A stretch of DNA of 64,000 nt from Burkholderiales bacterium C2. GTDB lineage: Bacteria; Pseudomonadota; Gammaproteobacteria; Burkholderiales; Burkholderiaceae_C. Position numbers and translations under genes: made by a program. The stretch lies in the NCBI GenBank assembly GCA_005503085.1, contig SCOI01000022.1, positions 1 through 64,000 of the forward strand. The letters run 5' to 3'. Below, piece after piece: positions 28,872-37,110 of the stretch (its first letter is position 1; every line of letters starts with the position of its first letter). The notes beneath the pieces were generated by a model. It was not told the origin of the DNA and did not search any database. It was given only the letters and a program-made list of their open reading frames with translations.

Positions 28872-29666
28872 ATGAACCCGTCCGCTCGCCAGACCTGTCT
28901 GGCCACTCTGCTGATGCTGTGTGCAAGCGGAGCCCTCGCCGAGCAGTCCAAGCAGACCCTGCCGACCCTGCCGATCCTGCCGACCCTGCGGATAGCCCAG
29001 ACCTCGGGCATGGGCTATCCGCTGCTGACGGTGGAGGGCGGCAAGGTCAGCGGCGGCTTTCTGCATGATCTGACCGAGCGGCTGGCGGCGGAGCTGGGCA
29101 CGCGGGCTGTGCAGCAGCTCTACCCGCGCCGTCGCATCGAGCCGGCGGTGCTGGGCGGCCAGGCCGACCTGGTCTGCTATTCCAGCCCGGTCTGGACTCG
29201 GGCGCCGGCGTCGCAATGGACCCAGGCGGTGCTGCCGCAGATCGAGCGGGTGGTCGGCCCGGCCGAGCGGCCGGCCCCGGGGCATCTGCCCGAGGCGCTG
29301 GACGGCCAGCGCGTGGCCGTGCTGCTGGGCTACAGCTTTCCCAGCTTGCAGCCGCTGATGGAGGCGGGCCGCATCAAGCGTATCAACGACACGCAGTCCG
29401 ACAACCTGTTTCGCCTCGTCAGCCGCGACATGGCCGATGTGCTGATCGTCTCGGAGGCCGAGATCGAGGGCTATTTCCAGCGCCATCCGAAAGAGCGCGA
29501 GCGCTTTGTGCTCAGTGCCAAACCCTATTCGGTGGTCGACACGCACTGCCTGGTGTCGCCGAAATCGCGCTGGGCCGTCGCGACCGTCGACAAGGCCTTG
29601 CACAGCCTGCAGGCCAGCGGCGAGATCGCAAGGCTGGCCCAGCGCTACGGCATGTCGATGCGCTGA
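28872..29666 (+). CDS. Periplasmic solute-binding protein (transporter substrate-binding, family 3-like)
   Basis: 264 aa. Sec signal 1-23 (LLMLCASGALA), then a short TLPTLPILPTLR linker encoded by 9-bp DNA repeats, then a type-II binding fold. It opens LRIAQTSGMGYPLLTVEGGKVSGGFLHDLTERLAAELG and has the late VSPKSRWAVATVDKALHSL and IARLAQRYGM end typical of family-3 binding proteins. No permease or ATPase is adjacent, so it is an orphan receptor or a signalling-type binding protein. The ligand is unknown. Confidence 0.8.
   Translation: MNPSARQTCLATLLMLCASGALAEQSKQTLPTLPILPTLRIAQTSGMGYPLLTVEGGKVSGGFLHDLTERLAAELGTRAVQQLYPRRRIEPAVLGGQADLVCYSSPVWTRAPASQWTQAVLPQIERVVGPAERPAPGHLPEALDGQRVAVLLGYSFPSLQPLMEAGRIKRINDTQSDNLFRLVSRDMADVLIVSEAEIEGYFQRHPKERERFVLSAKPYSVVDTHCLVSPKSRWAVATVDKALHSLQASGEIARLAQRYGMSMR
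28956..28991 (+). repeat. Four 9-bp tandem units inside the solute-binding protein gene
   Basis: ACCCTGCCG, ACCCTGCCG, ATCCTGCCG and ACCCTGCGG encode TLP-TLP-ILP-TLR just after the signal peptide. Such an in-frame unit can vary in copy number by slippage without shifting the frame. Confidence 0.7.
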
Positions 29667-29688
29667 GGCGCCAGGCCTCGGCGCAGGC

Positions 29689-30678
29689 TCAAGCCCAGGG
29701 CGGCACGTCGTCGCCGGCCGGGGCCAGGTCTTGATCCGGCGGCAGCAGCTCGGCGATGTCCAGTGACTTCGGGGCCGAGCCCAGGAAGTCGTGCTCGCCG
29801 CCCAGGCCCTCGATCAGGGCCGGGATCAGCTCGGCGAGCTCGCCGGTGGCGATCACCGCATCGGCGTCGAACTGCTCGTCCTTCTCGGGCTTGTCATGGC
29901 CCTCGAACACCAGGTCCAGAAAGGCGATCTTCTTGATGGCCAGCGTGTCGGTCAGCAGGAAGGAGACGCGGTCCTTGTAGCTCATCGCCAGCTTGGTCGG
30001 GCGCTTGCCGCTGCTCAGATGCTGGCGCACCTCCTCGATGTCCAGCGCATGGCGGGCGTAGCGCACCACCGACTTCATCTCGTCCTCGCTCTTGAGCTCG
30101 CACTCGCGGTCTATCGTGAAGCCCTCGGGCGGCACACCGTCCATCAGCCAGGCGGCCATGCAGGCGGCCGGCGTCTCGGCGCTTTGCACCAGATGCAGGG
30201 TGAGGCCGTCCAGTGCCTTGATCAGGAGGCTGACGACCTCCTCGCAGCGCGCCGGGCTGGACGCATCGATCATCAAGAGGCGCTGCTCGGGCGCGATCCA
30301 GATGCGGATGCTGCTGCGCTTCTTGAAGCACAACGGCAGCAGCTCGTGGGTGGCCTGTTCCTTCAGGTCCTTCAGCGCCTTCTTGCCGGGCTTGCGGCCG
30401 GTCTGCTCCTCGATCTGGGCGGCGATCTCGTCGACCCGCTCCTTGACGACCGAGCCGGGCAGCACGCGCGACTCTATCGTCAGCTTCAGATGCAGATGGC
30501 CGTCGATCACCTCGACCAGGGGCGCGTGCTCGATGCCGCGCGGCGGCACCCAGCCCAGCGACAGCGGCTCGCTGGGACCGCAGGGCAGGAACTGGCCCTT
30601 GGCCAGGGCCTCTTCAACCTCTTGCTGGGTGGGCTGCCAGCTCGGGCCCACGCGGTAAATCGTCAAGTTCTTGAACAT
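29689..30678 (-). CDS. rdgC: Recombination-associated protein RdgC
   Basis: 329 aa. A ring-shaped, non-specific DNA-binding protein that limits RecA activity. The family start MFKNLTIYRVGPSW fixes ATG 30678. Further motifs: FLPCGP, LHLKLTIESRVLPGSVVKERVDE, KKRSSIRIWIAPEQRLLMIDASSPARCEEVVSLL and the late LALMASVSV-like strand on the opposite strand (here DTLAIKKIAFLDLVFEG). The C-terminal end (LLPPDQDLAPAGDDVPPWA) extends the usual length slightly. Confidence 0.95.
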   Translation of the reverse strand: MFKNLTIYRVGPSWQPTQQEVEEALAKGQFLPCGPSEPLSLGWVPPRGIEHAPLVEVIDGHLHLKLTIESRVLPGSVVKERVDEIAAQIEEQTGRKPGKKALKDLKEQATHELLPLCFKKRSSIRIWIAPEQRLLMIDASSPARCEEVVSLLIKALDGLTLHLVQSAETPAACMAAWLMDGVPPEGFTIDRECELKSEDEMKSVVRYARHALDIEEVRQHLSSGKRPTKLAMSYKDRVSFLLTDTLAIKKIAFLDLVFEGHDKPEKDEQFDADAVIATGELAELIPALIEGLGGEHDFLGSAPKSLDIAELLPPDQDLAPAGDDVPPWA

Positions 30679-30706
30679 CTTGTTGCTCGGCGTCGTGCGC
30701 AAATGA

Positions 30707-30730
30707 AACCGCCCCGAGGGCGGGGCGGTT
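30707..30730 (-). terminator. GC-rich hairpin between the DsbA-like gene and rdgC
   Basis: AACCGCCCC (30707-30715) and GGGGCGGTT (30722-30730) pair around a 6-nt loop. On the minus strand it is followed by TCATTTG, a weak T tract. It should end the DsbA-family transcript ahead of rdgC. Confidence 0.6.
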
Positions 30731-30759
30731 GGGGGGAAAGGTCTGGGCTCTATTGTCGC

Positions 30760-31410
30760 TCAGGCCGACGGGGTGGCCTCGGCCGCGATCTGGCGCAGCG
30801 CCTGCTCGAACACCTCGCTGGGCTGGCCGCCCTGGATCAGATGACGCTCGTTGATGATGATGGCCGGCACCGAGTTGATGCCCTGGCTCAGATAGAAGCT
30901 CTGGGCATCGCGCACCTCCTGCCGGTAGGCGTCCGAGCCCAGCACGGCCGCAGCCGCCTGCCGGTCCAGGCCGGCCTCGGCGGCGGCATCCAGCAGCACC
31001 TCATGGGCGCCCGGATTCTTGCCGGCGCTGAAGTAGGCGCCGAACAGGGCCAGCTTCAAGGCCTTCTGCCGGTCAGCGTGCTGCAGCCCGGCCCAATGCA
31101 GCAGGCGATGGGCGTCAAAAGTGTTGTAGATGCGGCTGCGGGCGCCCGCGGTGAAGGTGAAACCCAGCGCCGCGCCGCGCTGGCGTATCGCCTCGCGCGT
31201 GGCCGCCAGCTGCTCAGGCCCGGCGCCGTATTTCTGTGCCAGATGTTCGTCGATGTCCTGGCCCTCGGGGGCCATTTGAGGGTTCAGCTCGAAAGGCTGG
31301 AAGTGCAGGTCCACCGCCAGCTCGGGCAGCCGGGCCAGGGCCTGCTCCAGCGACTTCAGGCCGATCACGCACCAGGGGCAGGAAACGTCGGAGACAAAAT
31401 CGATACGCAT
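30760..31410 (-). CDS. DsbA-family oxidoreductase, FrnE-like
   Basis: 216 aa without a signal peptide, so cytoplasmic. The redox motif C11-P-W-C14 (DVSCPWCVIG) is at the N-terminus. The helical insert contains NTFDAHRLLHWAG, a FrnE/2-hydroxychromene-isomerase-like signature. The cis-Pro loop is GINSVPAIIINERHLIQGGQP. Family members are thiol oxidoreductases linked to oxidative stress, although some act on polyketide-type substrates. The ATG is preceded by a weak ribosome site. Confidence 0.9.
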   Translation of the reverse strand: MRIDFVSDVSCPWCVIGLKSLEQALARLPELAVDLHFQPFELNPQMAPEGQDIDEHLAQKYGAGPEQLAATREAIRQRGAALGFTFTAGARSRIYNTFDAHRLLHWAGLQHADRQKALKLALFGAYFSAGKNPGAHEVLLDAAAEAGLDRQAAAAVLGSDAYRQEVRDAQSFYLSQGINSVPAIIINERHLIQGGQPSEVFEQALRQIAAEATPSA

Positions 31411-31420
31411 GGTCCGCACT

Positions 31421-32401
31421 CTAGCCGAGCCGGCGCTCACTCGCTCGCGCCAGGTAGAACCACTCGCTGCCGGGCTGGGCATTGGCGGCCGGGAAGACGA
31501 TGCGGCCATCATCAGGCGCCAGCACCGGTGTGCCGTCATGGCGGCTGCCGATCAGCTGGCCCTTGCTGACCGCGTCGAAGCTGACCCAGGCGCGCTCGAA
31601 GCGGTCGCCTTCGTGCTCGCGGTCGATCACCTCATAGAGTTGCAAGAGCTCGGGCGGCTCGGCCGGGCGGGGGGGGACGACGCCGGGCTCGACCATGCCC
31701 AGCAGTACCAGGGTGCGCAGAATGGCCCGGTAGGCAAACTCCGGCGCGGCCGGGTCCTCGTGCTGGCCGCATTCCAGCGTGATGCCGTAGCCGCCCTGCG
31801 AGCGCATGTACTCGGTGGTGCCGACGCCGTAGTGCGGGTCTTGCTGCAGGGTGGCGCGGCGCGTGCCGTCGCCGGTCCTGGCCGCGCGCCGCTGCAGGCC
31901 CAGGGCATAGGTCGAGAGCCAGCCCTCGACGATGCGGCCGGTGCCGACGCAGGCGGCCAGCCGCGCCTCGGCCAGCTCATGGGCAAAGGGTTCGAGCTCG
32001 CCGCTGTTGTTGCGCGGGCCCAGCATCGCGAAGGGCTGGCCCTGGCCTTGAAAGGAATGCAGGTCCAGCAGCACCTCGTGATCGGCCAGCCAGCGGCACA
32101 GCGGGCCGGCGATGCGGTCCTCGAAGTCCTGCGCGATCACCGCCGGGCGCAGATTGCGGTTCAGATTGCGCTCGCCCTCGCGCCGGCCCAGCGCATGGGC
32201 CAGCGGGTTGACGATGGGGATCAGGCTCAGGGTGCCACGCAGCAGGCGCAGCGCGCCGCTGTCGAGCTCGGCCACCAGGCGCCGGATCGCGGCCACGCCG
32301 CAGATCTCGTTGCCATGCACGGCGGCGCTGACCAGCAGGCGCGGGCCGGCGTACAGGCCGGCGAACTGATGGATGCGCAGATGAGTAGGGTGTTCAGACA
32401 T
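31421..32401 (-). CDS. Succinylglutamate desuccinylase / aspartoacylase family protein
   Basis: 326 aa. A zinc-dependent M14-type deacylase. The zinc ligands are in AAVHGNEICG (His, Glu) and LLDLHSFQG (His). NRNLRP is the substrate loop and TLECGQHEDP carries the catalytic Glu. The C-terminal barrel has the family close. The substrate is not defined: no arginine succinyltransferase genes are nearby, so a role in AST arginine catabolism is not supported. The PIG-L gene upstream ends 15 bp before this start. Confidence 0.85.
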   Translation of the reverse strand: MSEHPTHLRIHQFAGLYAGPRLLVSAAVHGNEICGVAAIRRLVAELDSGALRLLRGTLSLIPIVNPLAHALGRREGERNLNRNLRPAVIAQDFEDRIAGPLCRWLADHEVLLDLHSFQGQGQPFAMLGPRNNSGELEPFAHELAEARLAACVGTGRIVEGWLSTYALGLQRRAARTGDGTRRATLQQDPHYGVGTTEYMRSQGGYGITLECGQHEDPAAPEFAYRAILRTLVLLGMVEPGVVPPRPAEPPELLQLYEVIDREHEGDRFERAWVSFDAVSKGQLIGSRHDGTPVLAPDDGRIVFPAANAQPGSEWFYLARASERRLG

Positions 32402-32416
32402 TGCCGGGGATCTTTC

Positions 32417-33262
32417 TCAGGGCTTCAGCCAGCGCGCATCGATCGCCTGATCGGCGGGGCACAGGCGTGGGGACAGGTCTTGCTGGGGCCGGCCGTCGGC
32501 CCACAGGCTCAGCCGGTACAGCGTGCCGAAGGCATAGCCGGGCACGTCGCTGCCGGCGCCGGCCAGCAGCTCGCCGCCACGGCGCACGCTGTCGGCCAGC
32601 CAGGCCGGCAGGCGCAGGTGATAGGGGTTGCGGGCGATTTCGCCGTGGTGGCAGGCCAGGGCCTGGACCAGGCGCGCGGTGTCGGCCACGCCGGTCTCGA
32701 CCAGCCAGTTCGGCGCCTGCAGCGTCGCCCAGTATTCGGTCTCGGCCAGCACGCAGGCGATGCCGCTGGCCTGCAGCGCCTGGGTCAGCAGCTTGTGCAC
32801 GCCGATATGGGTGGCGATGCCGTCGCGCGCATGCGGGGCCAGCACCAGGGCGGGCTTCTGCTCGGCCAATAACTCGGTCACGCACTGCAGATGGGCGCGC
32901 CAGAGCTGGGGCGATTCGGCCTCGGTCTCGGGCCGCACCAGGGCCAGGCCCTGCTCGGTCAGGCGGATATTGTCGAAGCCCAGCACCTCGCAGGCGGCCT
33001 GCAGCTCGCGCCAGCGCGGCTCGCGGCGCTCGGGCTTGCTGCCCAGCGTCACGGCCACATTGGTGATGCGCCACTGCGCTTCCTGGCGCAGCCGCAGCGG
33101 CAGCGCGCCGACGATGCATTCGTCATCGGGGTGGGGTGAGAAGATCATGCAGTGGCCGGGCAGCGGCTTGCCGCGTGCCGGCCTGGGGTCGGCGGCCGGC
33201 CGGGCCTGCATCAGCGCGGCAAAACCTGACACCTGCTGCTGCCAGTATTCAAAGTCGTCCAT
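32417..33262 (-). CDS. PIG-L / LmbE-family deacetylase
   Basis: 281 aa. A zinc-dependent N-deacetylase fold. The metal motif FSPHPDDECIVG (H44, D46-D47) is near the N-terminus, and a second His is in ATHIGVHKL. Family substrates range from GlcNAc conjugates to mycothiol intermediates; the real one here is unknown. It forms a two-gene transcript with the desuccinylase-like enzyme, which suggests joint processing of an acylated small molecule (inference). Confidence 0.88.
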   Translation of the reverse strand: MDDFEYWQQQVSGFAALMQARPAADPRPARGKPLPGHCMIFSPHPDDECIVGALPLRLRQEAQWRITNVAVTLGSKPERREPRWRELQAACEVLGFDNIRLTEQGLALVRPETEAESPQLWRAHLQCVTELLAEQKPALVLAPHARDGIATHIGVHKLLTQALQASGIACVLAETEYWATLQAPNWLVETGVADTARLVQALACHHGEIARNPYHLRLPAWLADSVRRGGELLAGAGSDVPGYAFGTLYRLSLWADGRPQQDLSPRLCPADQAIDARWLKP

Positions 33263-33379
33263 GGGTAGGGGCGAAGAGAAGAGGGGAGTGAGAAGTGGTA
33301 AGGGACGGAGGGTGCCGGCAATGCTAGGGCAAGGCGAGTGGGTGTCGGTGAGACGCGGCCATAGCTTTTGTTGGGGGGC

Positions 33380-34279
33380 TCATGCCTTTTGCCCGCTGCT
33401 CGGCGCGGTGGCCAGCAGCACGCCGGCCAGGGCCAGGCCATAGGCCAGCAGCTGCACGGCGCCGATGCGCTCGCCGAGGAAGACCAGGCCCACCAGCGCG
33501 GTGGCGATCGGCAGAAAGACCATGAAGACGCCTGCCTGCGCGGCCGGCACTTTCTTCAGCCCGGTCATCCACAGCCAGACCGTCACCATGCTGGCCGCCG
33601 CCGCGTAGAACAGCAGCAGCGCCCAGTGCTGGCCGCTGGGCCGGGCGAAGTCATAGCTCAGCGCCTGCCACAGGCCCAGCGGCGTCACCAGGGCCAGGCC
33701 CCAGAGATTGATCAGCGCGCTGATGCGCTTGGGTGAGAGATGGGCGGTCAGCTGCTTGCCGATCACGACATAGCCGGCCTCGCAGAACACCGCCGCCAGC
33801 AGCAGGGCGGCGCCCCAGGGCGTGGTCTGGCCCTGGCCCTCGCGGTTCAGTGCTACCAGCGCAATGCCGCTGACGCTCAGCACGATGCCGGCCATCACCC
33901 GCGGCGCGATGTGCTCGCCCAGCAGCAGCCGGCTCAGCAGGGCCACCGCGGCCGGGATGCCGGCCATGATGACGCCGGCCACCACGGCCGAGCTCAGCTG
34001 CAGGCCGAACAGCAGGCAGATCGAGAACAGGAAGTTGCCGACAAAGGACTCCAGGAACAGCAGGCGGCGCGAGCGCGCATCGAGCCGGGCTTCGTCGGCG
34101 CCGCGCCGGACCCAGCCGGCCATCAGCACGGCCGCGCTGCCAAAGCGCAACCAGGCCAGCAGAAACACCGGGAACACCGCCAGCAGCAGCTTGGACAGGC
34201 CGACATAGCTGCCCACCAGGCTGGTGCTCAGCGCCAGGCAGGCATAGGCCAGCCAGGGCGTTGGAACGGGGCCCGCCAT
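33380..34279 (-). CDS. EamA/DMT-family transporter
   Basis: 299 aa with about ten hydrophobic segments. The first repeat runs from LALSTSLVGSYVGLSKLLLA to VVAGVIMAGIPAAVALLSRLLLGE. The second ends KKVPAAQAGVFMVFLPIATALVGLVFLGERIGAVQLL, a standard EamA close. Its ATG shares a base with the TGA of the IclR gene (TGATG at 34277-34281), so regulator and transporter are translationally coupled. Because IclR loci often pair with uptake or efflux of the inducer, it may move an inducer-related compound. Confidence 0.85.
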   Translation of the reverse strand: MAGPVPTPWLAYACLALSTSLVGSYVGLSKLLLAVFPVFLLAWLRFGSAAVLMAGWVRRGADEARLDARSRRLLFLESFVGNFLFSICLLFGLQLSSAVVAGVIMAGIPAAVALLSRLLLGEHIAPRVMAGIVLSVSGIALVALNREGQGQTTPWGAALLLAAVFCEAGYVVIGKQLTAHLSPKRISALINLWGLALVTPLGLWQALSYDFARPSGQHWALLLFYAAAASMVTVWLWMTGLKKVPAAQAGVFMVFLPIATALVGLVFLGERIGAVQLLAYGLALAGVLLATAPSSGQKA

Positions 34280-35112
34280 CAGTCGCGCCAGTCGGCCGCC
34301 TGGATGGCGTCGACGATCTCGCGGCCGGTGCGCTTCAGCGCGGCGGCAAAGTCCTCGTGCAGCAGCGCGCCGCGCAGCCGCGTGGCCGGGCCGCCCACCG
34401 TCAGCGCCAGCGGCTCGCGGCCGTCGCCGATGTCGATGCCGACACCGATGGCCGCGATATCGCTCTCCCACTCCGACTCGGAGCAGGCATAGCCGCGCCG
34501 CGCGTAGTCGGCTTCGGCGCGCCGCAGCGCCGGCTGCTGGCGGGCCCAGCGCTCGGCGTCCTGGGCTTGCAGGCGCTGGCCCAGCAGGGCGCGCATGCCC
34601 GGCGAGGCGCAGCACCACATCGCGCGGCCCATCGCGGTCTCGGCCAGCGGCAGCCGGGTGCCGACATCCAGGCCCAGGATCAGCCGCGCGGTGCTGCGGC
34701 AGTGGGCGACATAGACCATGCTCAAGTCATGCCGCACGCCCAGCGAGATTGCGGCCTGGGTGTGCTCGGCCAGGGTCTCCATGAAGGGGCGGGCGATGCG
34801 GCCGATCTCGAAATTCGTCAGCACCGAGAAGCCCAGCGACAGCACGGCCGGGCTCAGCGCGTACTCGCCGGTCTGCGGGCGGTGGCGCAGATAGCCCAGG
34901 CTGGTCAGCGTGAAGCTCAGGCGCGAGACGGTGGCCTGGGGCAGGCCGGTGCGGCGGGCGATCTCCTGGTGCGCCAGCCAGCGGTCCTGCGGCTTGAAGC
35001 AGCGCAGCAGCTCCAGCCCGCGGGCCAGCGCGGTGACGAAACGCCGATCCTCGGCCGGGTCGGCGATGTCCGTGCCACCGGCCTCGGCGAGGCTGCTGCG
35101 TTGTCGTCCCAT
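34279..35112 (-). CDS. IclR-family transcriptional regulator
   Basis: 277 aa from ATG 35112. Winged HTH at residues 25-85 (ARGLELLRCFKPQDRWLAHQEIARRTGLPQATVSRLSFTLTSLGYLRH), then an IclR effector domain (SPAVLSLGFSVLTN, GTRLPLAETAMGRAMWC, GIDIGDGREPLALTVGGP). The frame is open farther upstream but ATG 35112 gives the usual length. It diverges from the CoA-ligase operon. Two inverted copies of TTCCG-N5-CGGAA lie in the gap, one 22 bp before this gene, so it probably represses itself and the operon until an acid or CoA-ester inducer is present (inference). Confidence 0.93.
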   Translation of the reverse strand: MGRQRSSLAEAGGTDIADPAEDRRFVTALARGLELLRCFKPQDRWLAHQEIARRTGLPQATVSRLSFTLTSLGYLRHRPQTGEYALSPAVLSLGFSVLTNFEIGRIARPFMETLAEHTQAAISLGVRHDLSMVYVAHCRSTARLILGLDVGTRLPLAETAMGRAMWCCASPGMRALLGQRLQAQDAERWARQQPALRRAEADYARRGYACSESEWESDIAAIGVGIDIGDGREPLALTVGGPATRLRGALLHEDFAAALKRTGREIVDAIQAADWRD

Positions 35113-35133
35113 GCTTGCTGCAATCCGGTTATT

Positions 35134-35148
35134 TTCCGCTCGACGGAA
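35134..35148. promoter_or_regulatory. Candidate IclR operator 1
   Basis: TTCCGCTCGACGGAA is a TTCCG-N5-CGGAA dyad. It is the exact reverse complement of operator 2, 134 bp away. It lies 22 bp upstream of the IclR start, fitting autoregulation. Confidence 0.65.
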
Positions 35149-35267
35149 TATAGCGTGCCATGTTGCCATTCGCCGCGGCGCATGGATGCTCGCAATCCCT
35201 GATTTCAGATCCATTCCAATTTACAGCCACCGAAGGGCTGCGTAGACTGGGTCGTAGCATTTGTGTA

Positions 35268-35282
35268 TTCCGTCGAGCGGAA
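35268..35282. promoter_or_regulatory. Candidate IclR operator 2
   Basis: TTCCGTCGAGCGGAA, flanked by A and T to give ATTCCG-N5-CGGAAT, lies 105 bp before the chosen start of the first CoA ligase. Two identical dyads in the one divergent gap argue for a specific regulator site. Confidence 0.65.
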
Positions 35283-35387
35283 TGAATGACGCCGATGCGA
35301 CAGCGGTGCCCCAGGCGCCGACCTATAAGCAAGGACGGAGACAAGAAGCCAGCGGCCGCGCAGCAATGCCGGCCATGGCCCAGCCCC

Positions 35388-37076
35388 ATGAATTCAGTCC
35401 CTTCATCGCAGGCACCGCATCTGGCGCACTGGCCGCCGGGCCTGCCGCAACACCTGACCCTGCCGCAGACCCACCTCTTCTTCAATGTCGAGGTGGCTGC
35501 CGCGCGCTACCCCGACAAGCCCTTCATCATCTTCTACGACACGGCGATCAGCTTCGCCGAGTTCCTGCGCGAGACCGAGCGCATCGCCGGCTATCTGCAG
35601 CAGGACTGCGGCGTCCAGGCCGGCGACCGGGTGCTGCTCTATATGCAGAACAGCCCGCAATGGGTGCTGGCCTTCTACGCCATCCTGCGCGCCAATGCGG
35701 TGGTCGTGCCAGTCAATCCGATGAATCGCGGCGAGGAGTTGCGCCACTATGTCGCGGACAGCGGCGCCGGCACGGCTTTCGTCGCGCAGGATCTGCTGGA
35801 TCAGCTGCAGCCGCTGCAGTCCTTGCCGGGCGGGGGCGGGCTCCAGCATCTGATCGTCGCGTGCTATAGCGACTATCTGCGCGAGGCTAGCGATCTGAGC
35901 GTGCCCGATTTCGTGGCCGCGCCGGCGCGGCCCCTGGTCGGCACCGGTTTGCGGGCCTGGCGCGAGATGCTGCAGGCCGGGCGTGTGCCGGGCCCGCTGA
36001 CGGCCGGCCCCGACGATCTCTGCGTGATGCCCTACACCTCGGGCACGACCGGCCAGCCCAAGGGCTGCATGCACACGCATCGCAGCGTGATGAGCACCCT
36101 GGTCGGCGGCATCAACTGGTTCGCCCGTACCCAGGACGCGGTCTATCTGTCGGTGCTGCCCTTCTTCCATGTCACCGGCCTGTCGGGCAGCCTCAACGGG
36201 CCGCTCTTTATCGGCGCCACCATCGTCGTGCTGCCGCGCTGGGACCGCGATGCGGCGGCGCTGTGCATGCAGCGCTACCGGGTCACCGTCTGGCAGACCA
36301 TCTCGACCATGCTGATCGACTTCCTGGCCAACCCCAGGCTGGCGGACTATGACCTGTCCAGCCTGGCCGGCATCCGCGGCGGCGGCGCGGCGATGCCCGA
36401 GGCCATCTGCGCCAAGCTGAAGGCGCTGACCGGGTTGGACTATGTCGAGGGCTACGGCATGTCCGAGACCATGGCCGCCACCCATATCAATCCGGTGCAC
36501 CGGCCCAAGCCCCAGTGCCTGGGCATCCCGGTCTTCGATGTCGATGCGCGCATCGTCGACCCCGTCAGCCTGGCCGAGCTGCCGCAGGGCGAGAGCGGCG
36601 AGATCATCATCGCCGCGCCGCAAGTGATGCAGGGCTACTGGCGCAATGCCGAGGCCACCGCCCAGGCCTTTGTCGAGATCGCCGGCCAGCGTTTTCTGCG
36701 CACCGGCGACCTGGGCCGCATCGACGAGGACGGCTACTTCTTCATGACCGACCGCCTCAAGCGCATGATCAATGCCTCGGGCTACAAGGTCTGGCCGGCC
36801 GAGGTCGAGGCGCTGATGTACCACCACCCGGCCGTGCAGGAGGCCTGCGTGATCGGCGTGCAGGACGCCCGACGCGGCGAGACCGTCAAAGCCCTGGTCG
36901 TGCTCAAGCCCGGCCTGGCGGAATCGGTCAGCGAGCAGGACATCATCGACTGGGCCCATGGCCATATGGCCGCCTACAAGAGCCCGCGCATCGTCGAGTT
37001 CGTCGCCGCGCTGCCCAAGTCGGGCAGCGGCAAGGTGATGTGGCGCGAACTGCAGGAGCAGCAGTCCCGGACCTGA
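35388..37076 (+). CDS. Acyl-CoA synthetase / AMP-dependent ligase 1
   Basis: 562 aa. It activates a carboxylic acid to an acyl-CoA through an acyl-AMP. ANL motifs: YTSGTTGQPKGCMHTH (A3), YVEGYGMSETMAATHINPVH (A5 region), RFLRTGDLGRIDEDGYFFMTDRLKRMINASGYKVWPAEVE (A7-A8) and the C-terminal Lys in PKSGSGKVMWREL. Substrate not readable. I chose ATG 35388 (MNSVPSSQ), as the long upstream in-frame stretch has no family sequence and lies over the operator region; this start is not certain. Confidence 0.9.
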   Translation: MNSVPSSQAPHLAHWPPGLPQHLTLPQTHLFFNVEVAAARYPDKPFIIFYDTAISFAEFLRETERIAGYLQQDCGVQAGDRVLLYMQNSPQWVLAFYAILRANAVVVPVNPMNRGEELRHYVADSGAGTAFVAQDLLDQLQPLQSLPGGGGLQHLIVACYSDYLREASDLSVPDFVAAPARPLVGTGLRAWREMLQAGRVPGPLTAGPDDLCVMPYTSGTTGQPKGCMHTHRSVMSTLVGGINWFARTQDAVYLSVLPFFHVTGLSGSLNGPLFIGATIVVLPRWDRDAAALCMQRYRVTVWQTISTMLIDFLANPRLADYDLSSLAGIRGGGAAMPEAICAKLKALTGLDYVEGYGMSETMAATHINPVHRPKPQCLGIPVFDVDARIVDPVSLAELPQGESGEIIIAAPQVMQGYWRNAEATAQAFVEIAGQRFLRTGDLGRIDEDGYFFMTDRLKRMINASGYKVWPAEVEALMYHHPAVQEACVIGVQDARRGETVKALVVLKPGLAESVSEQDIIDWAHGHMAAYKSPRIVEFVAALPKSGSGKVMWRELQEQQSRT

Positions 37077-37110
37077 ATCCCCCTCTCTCATAAAACCAGG
37101 AGACAAAGTG

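Noticed and set aside
28956-28991. The 9-bp tandem repeat as a CRISPR or regulatory array
   Set aside because: It has only four units without spacers and is in frame inside a coding sequence. No CRISPR-like repeat-spacer pattern was seen anywhere.
31421-32401. AstE of the arginine succinyltransferase pathway
   Set aside because: Family motifs fit the broad desuccinylase/aspartoacylase group, but no astA/B/C/D genes are in the window and its partner is a PIG-L deacetylase.
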